Assembly: GCA_045606465.1 (NCBI GenBank)
Contig: JAZURZ010000055.1
Coordinates: forward strand, 1 to 9,125
Direction of reading: 5' to 3'
From: CAKSQL01 sp045606465
Lineage (GTDB): Bacteria; Bacillota; Clostridia; UBA1381
Length of the DNA stretch: 9,125 nucleotides
Positions 1 to 5,890 of the stretch are shown here, in pieces. Numbering within the stretch: position 1 is the stretch's first letter; every line of letters starts with the position of its first letter. Below the pieces are notes generated by a model that worked only from the letters and a program-made list of their open reading frames with translations, was not told where the DNA came from and did not search any database. A program made the translations under genes and the position numbers.

Positions 1-1
1 A

Positions 2-88
2 ACAAAAGCAGAAAAGGAAAACTATTTGAATGTATTAAACTATTCGCCTGAAACAATAGATATATTTTCGCAAAAAAAGAAAAAATAA
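2..88 (+). CDS. C-terminal tail of an unidentified gene (5' end outside window)
   Basis: From position 2 the plus strand is open for 28 codons and ends at TAA 86-88. The peptide runs TKAEKENYLNVLNYSPETID and then IFSQKKKK. The mixed composition followed by a lysine-rich end looks like an ordinary protein C-terminus, and no other gene covers this stretch. It would converge on the nif3-like gene, whose stop is at 254, with the inverted-repeat element between them. The fragment is too short to assign a family and could be a chance open stretch in AT-rich DNA. Confidence 0.4.
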   Translation, partial: TKAEKENYLNVLNYSPETIDIFSQKKKK

Positions 89-98
89 AACATTTAAA

Positions 99-238
99 AA
101 GAGAATATTTGTAGTAAAACAAACAAGCGTATATTTATTTTGTAGCTTATATTGCATCGTTTATTCGGGAGGATGGGCTCTATCCTCCCCTACAAAAATA
201 AATCATATACAATCTTTACTTTACTAAAATATTCTCTT
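99..238. repeat. Nested inverted-repeat element, MITE-like
   Basis: Three nested pairs of complementary arms fill this gap. The outer pair is 99-118 with 220-238 (one extra G in the left arm). The middle pair is 134-145 with 190-202 (TTTATTTTGTAG against its complement, one extra A). The central pair is 167-174 with 182-189 (GGGAGGAT/ATCCTCCC, 7-nt loop). The GC-rich core stands out sharply from AT-rich surroundings, as in small non-autonomous insertion elements. There is no open reading frame inside. No clear target-site duplication could be defined. A structured RNA or bidirectional terminator between the converging genes is possible, but neither side has a good U-tract directly after the core stem. 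Confidence 0.6.
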
Positions 239-253
239 ATAATTTTTTAAATT

Positions 254-1033
254 TTATCCTAATTTAAATATGTCTTCTTGTTTTGCTTTTATAATTTCAA
301 CATTTGAATTCTTTAAAACATCAAAAAACATATCCAAGACAATTTTTTCGGTTGCAAAGTGTCCTGCATCTATTATTGAAAAATTGTCGCTTGCATAATC
401 AATACAGGTATGATACTTTAAATCTCCGGTAATTATTGTGTCTGCTCCAAGCTCTATTGATTTTTGGATAAGATCTGATGAACTTCCCGATCCTATTGCA
501 ACCTTTTCTATTATTTGCAAATCATTTCCGCTATATCTTACAAAAGGTATATCAAGAATTTTTTTGACTTGTTCTAAAAATAATTCCAGGGTGGTTTTTT
601 CAATATAACCAATTCTGCCAAGCCCGGCATTTTTGTTTTCTTGTTTTGGTTCAATTACAGTGCTATTTTTTAAAAAAAACATATCTGAAAGCGTTTTGTT
701 TATGCCATCAGGAGCAGCGTCCATATTAGTATGAGCAGCATAAAGAGCAATTTTATTTTCTGCTGCACGAAGAAGAATTTTTCCCTGCACAGATTGGGAA
801 TTTATCTGCTTTAAACCTGAAAAAACAAAGGGATGATGAGAAATTATAAGGTCAACATCTTTTTTTATTGCCTGCAAAAGAATATCTTCAGTGACATCAA
901 CAGATAAAAGCACTTTTTTTACTTCCCTTTCAAAATCACCCAAAATAAGACCGGGATTATCCCACTCACAAGCAAGATTTTTGGGATAGCTTCTTTCTAT
1001 TATTTCAATTAAATCCTTTAAAATCATGGTCAT
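254..1033 (-). CDS. Nif3-like dinuclear metal centre protein (DUF34/YqfO family)
   Basis: This 259-aa protein has the family's metal-site signatures: SHHP (His66, His67), AAHTNMD (His101, Asp105) and the late DAGHFATE segment (His225, Glu229). It also has a GSGSSSDL glycine/serine loop near 181-188 and TGDLKYH at 202-208. The family forms hexameric toroids with a two-metal centre in each subunit; its biological substrate is not settled, and GTP cyclohydrolase-like or phosphatase-type activity has been proposed. The length matches the short form typified by E. coli YbgI; the PII/CutA-like insertion that lengthens B. subtilis YqfO to about 370 aa is absent. Its ATG overlaps the trmK stop as ATGA, with GGAGAG at 1037-1042, which points to translational coupling. 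A second ATG lies two codons in. The pairing with trmK is the conserved Bacillota yqfN-yqfO arrangement. Confidence 0.93.
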   Translation of the reverse strand: MTMILKDLIEIIERSYPKNLACEWDNPGLILGDFEREVKKVLLSVDVTEDILLQAIKKDVDLIISHHPFVFSGLKQINSQSVQGKILLRAAENKIALYAAHTNMDAAPDGINKTLSDMFFLKNSTVIEPKQENKNAGLGRIGYIEKTTLELFLEQVKKILDIPFVRYSGNDLQIIEKVAIGSGSSSDLIQKSIELGADTIITGDLKYHTCIDYASDNFSIIDAGHFATEKIVLDMFFDVLKNSNVEIIKAKQEDIFKLG

Positions 1034-1695
1034 ATACTCTCCAATTCCTTTAAAAAATCTGTGTATTTTTTTATTAAATTTTCATCTTTGGTTGATGATT
1101 TAATAAGCCCGTCCTTTATTTTTGTAAATTCTCTTTTCTTTTTATCCTTTAAAGCATAAAAATATTTATGATCCAAAAGATAAGGAGGAATATGCAAAGA
1201 AAATTCATTTTCAAAATTATATGGTACGCCATTTTTTGCTATAATTAAATTATAGACCTTATGCCCTTCAATGGAAATATCTTCTTTTATTATTGAAAAA
1301 TTGTTTTCTGACAGCCATTTTCTCAAAACATCCTGAGAGTTCATAGGCTGCAATATAAGATATTTTGCAGAGCGTATCTTTTTTTCATCATCAGAAAGAA
1401 TAGTGGTTATTAATTCTCCCCCCATGCCTGCAATTATGATACTTTCTGCTTCGTTTTCCTCAATTACAGAGATGCCTCCCCCAAGTCTTAGTTCAATTTT
1501 ATCAGAAAGATTATATTTTTCTATATTGCCTTTTGCAATCATCAAAGGTCCTTTTCTTAAATCTGTTGCTATGGCATAATCTATTTTGTTATTACGGGCG
1601 AGGGATATGGGTATATATGCATGGTCTGTACCAATATCTGCAATTGTGCGTGTATAAATATTCATTAAAATCATTTCAAGTCTTGGAGTAAGCAT
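1030..1695 (-). CDS. trmK: tRNA (adenine(22)-N1)-methyltransferase TrmK
   Basis: This 221-aa class I SAM-dependent methyltransferase is of the TrmK/YqfN type, which methylates N1 of A22 in the D-arm of bacterial tRNAs. Visible hallmarks are the N-terminal LTPRLEMIL, SAM motif I ADIGTDHAYIPI (19-30), the acidic/ribose-binding strand ATDLRKGP (43-50), LGGGI (71-75), the family's IIAGMGGELI (87-96) and LILQPMNSQDVLRKWL (113-128). The lysine-rich C-terminal third fits the coiled-coil cap seen in TrmK. Length is close to the usual 225-240 aa. The start at 1693-1695 is followed at once by the conserved LTPRLE segment, so it is preferred although the ribosome site is weak (AAAAGG about 15 nt upstream). 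It is the first gene of the trmK-nif3 pair. Its upstream DNA is the DnaA-box region, with the nearest box about 40 bp from the start codon, so DnaA could affect its transcription (inference). Confidence 0.95.
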   Translation of the reverse strand: MLTPRLEMILMNIYTRTIADIGTDHAYIPISLARNNKIDYAIATDLRKGPLMIAKGNIEKYNLSDKIELRLGGGISVIEENEAESIIIAGMGGELITTILSDDEKKIRSAKYLILQPMNSQDVLRKWLSENNFSIIKEDISIEGHKVYNLIIAKNGVPYNFENEFSLHIPPYLLDHKYFYALKDKKKREFTKIKDGLIKSSTKDENLIKKYTDFLKELESI

Positions 1696-1732
1696 AATTT
1701 TTTTTAAAACCCTTTTCTTAAGTTATAAATCA

Positions 1733-1756
1733 TTTTATCCACAGGTGTGGATAAAA
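1733..1756. promoter_or_regulatory. Head-to-head pair of perfect DnaA boxes
   Basis: An 11-bp arm TTTTATCCACA (1733-1743) is repeated as its exact complement at 1746-1756, separated by only GG. Each arm contains a full DnaA 9-mer, so the two boxes face each other with 2 bp between them. The site lies about 40 bp upstream of trmK. Confidence 0.85.
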
Positions 1757-1762
1757 TAAAAA

Positions 1763-1790
1763 TTGTTAAAAATAAGTTAAATGCTATAAT
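1763..1790 (+). promoter_or_regulatory. Possible plus-strand promoter inside the DnaA-box region
   Basis: TTGTTA (1763-1768, four of six to TTGACA), a 16-bp spacer and a perfect TATAAT (1785-1790) preceded by TGC (extended -10). A start near 1797 would fall directly at the perfect DnaA box 1799-1807. No protein-coding frame follows; a transcript would run across the DnaA boxes to the hairpin at 2133-2173. In such AT-rich DNA a -10 match alone is weak evidence. Confidence 0.4.
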
Positions 1791-1834
1791 ATTTTATGTT
1801 ATCCACAATGTTTGGCAAAAAAATGTGTATAAAA

Positions 1835-1859
1835 GAGGTGTTTTTTGTCGAAAAACCTC
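1835..1859. repeat. Small hairpin between DnaA boxes
   Basis: GAGGT-(G)-TTTTT at 1835-1845 pairs with AAAAACCTC at 1851-1859 around a 5-nt loop, with one bulged G. Read on the minus strand it is followed by TTTTATAC, so it might catch readthrough from serS. It may equally be just part of the origin structure. Confidence 0.4.
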
Positions 1860-1962
1860 ATAAAAAAATGTAAACCAAGAAAATTTAGGTAAAATCAAGG
1901 AAATTTACTTTTTTGTTTTCCTCAAAACCTGTGGATAACTGCGTGGATTAAGTGGATAAGTG

Positions 1963-2040
1963 CCCAAAAAATAGGATAGACAAGCCATTTTTAAAGTGAA
2001 CAACTATTTTTTGGGGTGTTGATAACTTTTAAAATGGTTT
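1963..2040. repeat. Competing inverted repeats at the right side of the DnaA-box cluster
   Basis: A long imperfect hairpin pairs 1982-2004 with 2018-2040 (19 of 23 positions, loop 2005-2017). The loop sequence TATTTTTTGGG (2005-2015) is the perfect 11-nt complement of 1963-1973. The two pairings interleave, so the region could switch between alternative foldings, as DNA cruciforms or as RNA if transcribed. The near-consensus DnaA box 2017-2025 lies in the right arm. Confidence 0.6.
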
Positions 2041-2063
2041 ACATAATTTGATATGTCAAAAAC

Positions 2064-2083
2064 AATTTCATAATTATGAAATT
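2064..2083. repeat. Perfect 20-bp palindrome
   Basis: AATTTCATAA is followed at once by its exact complement TTATGAAATT. It has no spacer and lies between the DnaA boxes and the serS terminator. It could be a dimer-binding operator or an easily extruded element in the AT-rich origin flank. The protein that would bind it is not identifiable. Confidence 0.7.
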
Positions 2084-2132
2084 TATGTGTAATTTTTATG
2101 TAACAGGGATAAAATAATTAAACTTTTTTAAT

Positions 2133-2173
2133 ATATAGCCTGTACCTGTAATATATCCAGGTACAGGCTATAT
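2133..2173. terminator. Strong hairpin after serS, probably a terminator
   Basis: A perfect 16-bp stem (2133-2148 with 2158-2173, 9-nt loop) begins 5 nt after the serS stop codon, the usual place for an intrinsic terminator. The U-rich tail is on the plus-strand side (TTGTTTTATTTT after 2173). On the minus strand, where serS is transcribed, the stem is followed by TTAAAAAAAG instead. It therefore looks better suited to stopping plus-strand transcripts from the DnaA-box region, or it protects the serS mRNA end rather than terminating it efficiently. Confidence 0.7.
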
Positions 2174-2178
2174 TTGTT

Positions 2179-3447
2179 TTATTTTATAATATCAGTTCCC
2201 ATAAAAGGTTTTAAAGCGTCAGGAATGGTTACGCTTCCATCCGCATTTTGGTAATTTTCAAGAATTGCAGCAACAGTTCTTCCTACTGCAAGACCTGAGC
2301 CATTGAGGGTATGAACAAATTGTGCCTTATCCTTGGGATTGCGCTTAAATTTAATATTTGCACGTCTTGCCTGATAGTCCTCAAAATTTGAACATGAGGA
2401 AATTTCAACATAGCGTCCATAGCTTGGCATCCATACCTCAATATCATATGTCTTAGCAGAGGAAAAACCTAAGTCGCCGCTTGAAAGACACACAACTCTG
2501 TAAGGCAAGCCAAGACCTTGCAAAAGCTTTTCAGCATCATTTGTAAGGCTCTCAAGCTCTTCATAGCTTGTTTCGGGGTCTGCAAATTTAACAAGTTCTA
2601 CTTTATTGAACTGATGCTGACGGATAAGACCTCTTGTATCCCGACCTGCAGAGCCTGCCTCTGCACGGAAACATGCAGAATATGCGCAATATTTAATAGG
2701 AAGAGAATTTCCATCAAGAATTTCATCTCTGTGAAGATTTGTAACAGGAACCTCTGCTGTAGGGATCATGAAAAATCCATTATTTGCAACCTTAAATGCA
2801 TCTTCTTCAAATTTAGGAAGCTGACCTGTTCCTGTCATTGATGCACGATTTACCATGTATGGAGGGAAAATTTCAGTATAGCCTGACTCGGTTGTATGAG
2901 TGTTTAAAAAATAGTTAATTACTGCACGCTCAAGTCTTGCACCAAGACCTTTATAGACAGTAAATCTTGAACCGGAAATTTTTGCGCCACGGTCAAAATC
3001 AAGAATGTCAAGATTTATGCCAATATCCCAGTGTGCTTTAGCCTCAAAATCAAATTTGGTAGGCTCACCGAATTTACGAAGCTCAACATTTTCAGAATCG
3101 TCTGCTCCTTCGGGAACACTTTCGTTTGGAATGTTGGGAATTTTGAGCATGAAATCACGCAATTCCTCGTCAATTTTTGAAATTTCGGCATCATCTTCTT
3201 TAATTTCATCCGAAAGCTTTCTCATTTCGGCAAAAATTTCGTCGGTATTCTCCCCCGCTTTTTTCATAGCAGGAATTTTTTTGGTAATTTCATTTTGTGA
3301 GGCTTTTTTCTTTTCAGCATCGGAAAGTAGTTCACGACGCTTTTTATCAAGCTCAATAGCGGGAGAAATATCTAAGGGATTATTTCTCTTTTTTAATGCC
3401 TCAATAATTTTTTCGGGTTCAGTTCTTAAAATTTTAATGTCTAACAT
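2179..3447 (-). CDS. serS: Seryl-tRNA synthetase
   Basis: This 422-aa class II aminoacyl-tRNA synthetase charges tRNA-Ser with serine (and tRNA-Sec where selenocysteine is used). The N-terminus MLDIKILRTEPEKI and the lysine/glutamate-rich stretch around residues 30-102 form the long antiparallel coiled-coil arm that grips the tRNA-Ser variable arm. The catalytic core follows: TAE serine loop (230-232), motif 2 FRAEAGSAGRDTRGLIRQHQ (260-279), VEISSCSNFEDYQARR (347-362) and motif 3 NGSGLAVGRT with Arg390. Length is normal for bacteria (about 420-430 aa). The start has AAGGA at 3458-3462, 10 nt upstream. It lies 31 nt downstream of the membrane coiled-coil gene, leaving no room for a T-box leader directly in front of it; regulation, if any, comes from an upstream promoter. 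The next feature downstream is the strong hairpin and then the DnaA-box region. Confidence 0.98.
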   Translation of the reverse strand: MLDIKILRTEPEKIIEALKKRNNPLDISPAIELDKKRRELLSDAEKKKASQNEITKKIPAMKKAGENTDEIFAEMRKLSDEIKEDDAEISKIDEELRDFMLKIPNIPNESVPEGADDSENVELRKFGEPTKFDFEAKAHWDIGINLDILDFDRGAKISGSRFTVYKGLGARLERAVINYFLNTHTTESGYTEIFPPYMVNRASMTGTGQLPKFEEDAFKVANNGFFMIPTAEVPVTNLHRDEILDGNSLPIKYCAYSACFRAEAGSAGRDTRGLIRQHQFNKVELVKFADPETSYEELESLTNDAEKLLQGLGLPYRVVCLSSGDLGFSSAKTYDIEVWMPSYGRYVEISSCSNFEDYQARRANIKFKRNPKDKAQFVHTLNGSGLAVGRTVAAILENYQNADGSVTIPDALKPFMGTDIIK

Positions 3448-3478
3448 TGTAAATCATTCCTTTCTTTATTTTAAAAGC

Positions 3479-3934
3479 CTATTTTGTCTTTTTAACTAAA
3501 ATATCATAAAATATTTTTTGTTGTTCAGTAAGGTCCTCAACCACTATTGTAGAAAGAAGTTCGCGGGACTTGGTTTTCTTCCAATTATAAAGAAGTCTAT
3601 ATACCTCTAAAAGGGTATTATTATTGGTTGTTTCCTTTGATAAAATTTCGGATTGTGCAGTCAGTTCCTCGTTTTTTTGCTTTAGCGATTCGTTCTCAGC
3701 CATAAGAATGGTATTTTGCTCTAAAAGAAGACGATTGTCCTCGCTTAGTTGAGCCGCCTTTTCGGTTATGCTTGCAGTTGTAGCAGCATCAGATTGAATA
3801 GGCTGATTTTTTTGCACATTGCTCTGAGCAAAAAATGAAATTATAATCATTATTATAGCAACTACGAAAATGAGTCCAGTGTATAAAAACAAGGAACGAT
3901 TGCTATTAGTGTTATTGTTATTATTGCTGGTCAT
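3479..3934 (-). CDS. Small single-pass membrane protein with coiled coil, unknown function
   Basis: This 151-aa protein belongs to no family I can name. It starts with a short asparagine-rich cytoplasmic-type segment (residues 2-12, NNNNN run), followed by one hydrophobic membrane span (about 14-36) and a polar linker. A coiled-coil-like region follows at about 54-101 (heptad-like LSEDNRLLLEQNTILMAENE, then SLKQKNEELTAQ). A short C-terminal helical part (about 107-147, LLEVYRLLYNWKK and LTEQQKIFYDIL) resembles half a TPR. The frame is open further upstream to 4051, but the ATG at 3932-3934 is chosen: it has AGGAG at 3943-3947 with 8-nt spacing, and the upstream translation is phenylalanine-rich intergenic-like sequence. 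It sits between parB and serS, where clostridial genomes often carry small membrane proteins; it does not look like DUF4446. A role at the membrane in division or segregation is only a guess from context. Confidence 0.8.
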   Translation of the reverse strand: MTSNNNNNTNSNRSLFLYTGLIFVVAIIMIIISFFAQSNVQKNQPIQSDAATTASITEKAAQLSEDNRLLLEQNTILMAENESLKQKNEELTAQSEILSKETTNNNTLLEVYRLLYNWKKTKSRELLSTIVVEDLTEQQKIFYDILVKKTK

Positions 3935-3942
3935 AGAAATAT

Positions 3943-3948
3943 CTCCTT
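3943..3948 (-). promoter_or_regulatory. Ribosome binding site that sets the membrane-protein start
   Basis: AAGGAG on the minus strand lies 8 nt before ATG 3932-3934. It decides for this start over the longer open frame beginning at 4051, which has no comparable site and would add 39 residues of intergenic-like sequence. Confidence 0.75.
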
Positions 3949-3960
3949 TAAAATGTAACA

Positions 3961-3989
3961 ATTTTAACGAATGTATAAAATAATTGCAA
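3961..3989 (-). promoter_or_regulatory. Possible promoter for the membrane protein-serS unit
   Basis: On the minus strand TTGCAA (3984-3989), a 17-bp spacer and TAAAAT (3961-3966) give a plausible sigma-A promoter with a start near 3954, shortly before the ribosome site at 3943-3947. The 163-bp gap after parB shows no clear terminator, so co-transcription from parA-parB remains possible. Confidence 0.4.
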
Positions 3990-4097
3990 ATTTCAGTTTT
4001 AAAGAAAAACACAAAAAACCGATGTAATTTTATTAAAAATGTTTTATACAAGGTTTAAAGGTCAATTTTAAGCTTCCATAAAATGGTAAAACTTTAA

Positions 4098-4946
4098 TTA
4101 AATATTGAAAAGTGATAAAATTCTTTCCAAATCCTCATTTCCATAATATTCAATTTCAATTTTTCCTTTTTTAGCGCCGCTTTGTATTTTTACCTTTGTT
4201 CCCAGACCTTGCTCCAATCGATTTTTTATTCTTTCGATTTCAATATCATATGCAGATATAGGCTCGACTTTTTCTTTTTTTACCTTTTGAAGATCTTTTG
4301 CAAGCTTTTCTGCTTGTCTTACATTGAGACCATCATCAATAATTCTATTCAAAAGAAATTCTCTGAGCACAAAACCTTCTAAAGAAAGAATAGCTCTGGC
4401 GTGTCCTTCTGAAATTTCGCCTGAAATCAGATATTTTTGTAAATCATCTTCAAGAGATAAAAGACGAAGAGAGTTAGCAACGGCACTGCGGCTTTTGCCG
4501 ATGCGCTTGCTTATCTCATCTTGCGTAAGATTATATTCTTCTATTAAAGATTTGTAACCCAAAGCTTCTTCAATGGGGTTTAAATCCTCCCTTTGAAGAT
4601 TTTCAATAAGCGCAACTTCGGTTATAGTCTGAGGAGAATAATCTTTAATTACTGCAGGAATAACCAAAAGCCCTGCCTTCTTTGCAGCACGCCAACGCCG
4701 TTCTCCCGCAACAATGCTAAAAAGCCCGTTGTCTGATTTGACAACCACAATTGGCTGGATAAGTCCATGCTCTTTAATGGATTGCGCAAGAACATCTAAC
4801 TTATCTTTATCAAATGTTTTTCTTGGTTGGTTTTTGTTAGGCTCTATTTGAGTAATTTTAAGCTCAACAACTCCATTTTCAATGCTGCTTGGGTTTTCTT
4901 CGTTAAAAAGAACATTTAAGCCCTTTCCTAAGCCTTTTTTTGCCAT
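4098..4946 (-). CDS. parB: Chromosome-partitioning protein ParB (Spo0J type)
   Basis: This 282-aa ParB is a CTP-dependent sliding clamp that loads at parS sites near the origin and recruits SMC. Seen in order: the N-terminal GKGL segment (7-10) used to stimulate ParA; the ParB/Srx CTP-binding domain with QPIVV (64-68), GERRWRAAKKAG (81-92) and ENLQREDLNPIEEA (115-128); the helix-turn-helix parS-reading domain (about 138-166, LTQDEISKRIGKSRSAVANS); and a C-terminal dimerisation domain (about 235-282). Length is typical of Spo0J (about 280-300 aa). It has AAGGGG at 4955-4960, 8 nt before the ATG, and starts 44 nt after the parA stop, so parA-parB is one unit. I found no good parS sequence in the window; two CACGTG cores inside the topoisomerase gene lack parS flanks. 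Confidence 0.97.
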   Translation of the reverse strand: MAKKGLGKGLNVLFNEENPSSIENGVVELKITQIEPNKNQPRKTFDKDKLDVLAQSIKEHGLIQPIVVVKSDNGLFSIVAGERRWRAAKKAGLLVIPAVIKDYSPQTITEVALIENLQREDLNPIEEALGYKSLIEEYNLTQDEISKRIGKSRSAVANSLRLLSLEDDLQKYLISGEISEGHARAILSLEGFVLREFLLNRIIDDGLNVRQAEKLAKDLQKVKKEKVEPISAYDIEIERIKNRLEQGLGTKVKIQSGAKKGKIEIEYYGNEDLERILSLFNI

Positions 4947-4990
4947 TTTTGTGTCCCCTTTCTATCTTAAAAATATATAAAATTTTATTT

Positions 4991-5755
4991 TTAAGAGTTA
5001 TTTTTTATTAATTCCTGCGACAAAGCAAAATATGCCTCAGCACCCTTTGATGTAATATCATATTTAATTATAGGTTCACCAAAGCTGGGCGCCTCTGAAA
5101 GACGAATGTTTCTTGGAATTAAGGTATTATAAACCTTATCCGGAAAATATTTTTTTACTTCATCTAATACTTGCTGCGACAAGTTTGTTCTTGAATCGAA
5201 CATTGTTGCAACAATTCCCTCAATTTCAAGCCCTGAATTAGAGGTTTTTTTCACATTTCTTATTGAATTTATAAGCTGAGAAAGCCCCTCTAAAGCATAA
5301 TATTCGCATTGAATTGGTATCAAAACGGAATTGCTTGCAGTTAAAATATTAATTGCTATCATTCCCAAAGCAGGAGGAGAGTCAATTATAATATAATCAT
5401 AGTCGTCCTTTACTTTATTAAGAGCTTCCACAAGAATATATTCTCTGTTTTCCTCTGATGCAAGTTCGATTTCTGCGGCAGAAAGCTCAGGAACAGAAGG
5501 AATTATAGATAAATTTCTATATTTTGTACGAATTATAGCTTTTTGAGTGTTTTGAGAATCTATAAGACAATCATAAATTGATAATTCAAAACTATCCTTT
5601 TCAACGCCAAGACCGCTTGTGGTGTTCCCTTGAGGGTCGCAATCTATAATAAGCACTTTTTTGCCCTTATACGCAAGACATGCAGAAAGATTAACCGCAG
5701 TAGTTGTTTTACCAACACCGCCTTTTTGGTTGGTAATTGCTATTATTTTTGACAT
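4991..5755 (-). CDS. parA: Chromosome-partitioning ATPase ParA (Soj type)
   Basis: This 254-aa deviant-Walker ATPase binds DNA non-specifically as an ATP dimer and drives movement of ParB-parS complexes; Soj proteins also modulate DnaA. The deviant Walker A KGGVGKTTTAVNL begins at Lys11 with Lys16. The A' motif DCDPQGN contains Asp40, at the same number as the Asp40 needed for hydrolysis in B. subtilis Soj. The Walker B segment IIIDSPPALG ends at 131. The length equals B. subtilis Soj (about 253 aa), which argues for the chromosomal type. AGGAGG at 5769-5774 is the ribosome site, with a rather long 13-nt spacing. Upstream is the structured repeat region with several extended -10 motifs, so the parA-parB unit probably starts there. 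Given the DnaA-box cluster about 3 kb away, regulation of initiation by this ParA is plausible, by analogy only. Confidence 0.97.
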   Translation of the reverse strand: MSKIIAITNQKGGVGKTTTAVNLSACLAYKGKKVLIIDCDPQGNTTSGLGVEKDSFELSIYDCLIDSQNTQKAIIRTKYRNLSIIPSVPELSAAEIELASEENREYILVEALNKVKDDYDYIIIDSPPALGMIAINILTASNSVLIPIQCEYYALEGLSQLINSIRNVKKTSNSGLEIEGIVATMFDSRTNLSQQVLDEVKKYFPDKVYNTLIPRNIRLSEAPSFGEPIIKYDITSKGAEAYFALSQELIKNNS

Positions 5756-5832
5756 AAACTGTTTTATCCCTCCTTTTTTAAAAAATTAAATAAAAATATA
5801 TTTTATAAAATGTGTTTTGTAAGTATGTAATT

Positions 5833-5841
5833 ATTATATCA
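5833..5841 (-). promoter_or_regulatory. Extended -10 motif nearest parA
   Basis: On the minus strand TGATATAAT is a perfect extended -10 directly downstream of the first module's hairpin. No good -35 lies 16-18 bp upstream, since that space is the hairpin itself. A start near 5826 would give parA a leader of about 70 nt. Confidence 0.45.
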
Positions 5842-5890
5842 CAAATAAAAATGCTTGCTCGCAAGGGCATTTTTAAGAAGTGATACAATT

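Larger units (their letters stand above)
1733..2040. other. Candidate replication origin (oriC): DnaA-box cluster
   Basis: The non-coding gap between serS and trmK holds four perfect TTATCCACA boxes: 1735-1743 (+), 1746-1754 (-), 1799-1807 (+) and 1930-1938 (-). Near-consensus boxes are at 1824-1832 (-, TTATACACA), 1942-1950 (-, TAATCCACG), 1951-1959 (-, TTATCCACT) and 2017-2025 (-, TTATCAACA). Eight such sites in about 290 bp, with both orientations and close spacing, is the pattern of a DnaA-loading locus. The stretches 1755-1800 and 1860-1930 are almost pure A/T and could be the unwinding element. parA, parB and a topoisomerase gene nearby support origin proximity. dnaA itself is not in the window. 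The alternative is a DnaA-titrating or regulatory cluster rather than the firing origin. The rest of the 1696-2178 gap holds the inverted repeats and terminator listed separately, and no gene. Confidence 0.75.

Noticed and set aside
3448..3478. T-box riboswitch for serS
   Set aside because: Only 31 nt separate serS from the upstream gene, and no T-box sequence (TGGNACCGCG-like) is seen in the window upstream of serS.
3005..3499. 164-codon plus-strand frame across the serS start
   Set aside because: Serine/phenylalanine-rich antisense shadow of the serS coiled-coil region; serS itself is unmistakable.
3935..4051. Longer N-terminus for the membrane coiled-coil protein
   Set aside because: The added 39 residues are Phe/Lys/Ile-rich intergenic-like translation without a ribosome site, whereas the internal ATG has AAGGAG at ideal spacing and the extension would cover a plausible promoter.
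4098..4130. ParB C-terminal ILSLFNI as a clamp-binding motif
   Set aside because: It lacks the key glutamine at the first position and forms part of the conserved dimerisation domain.
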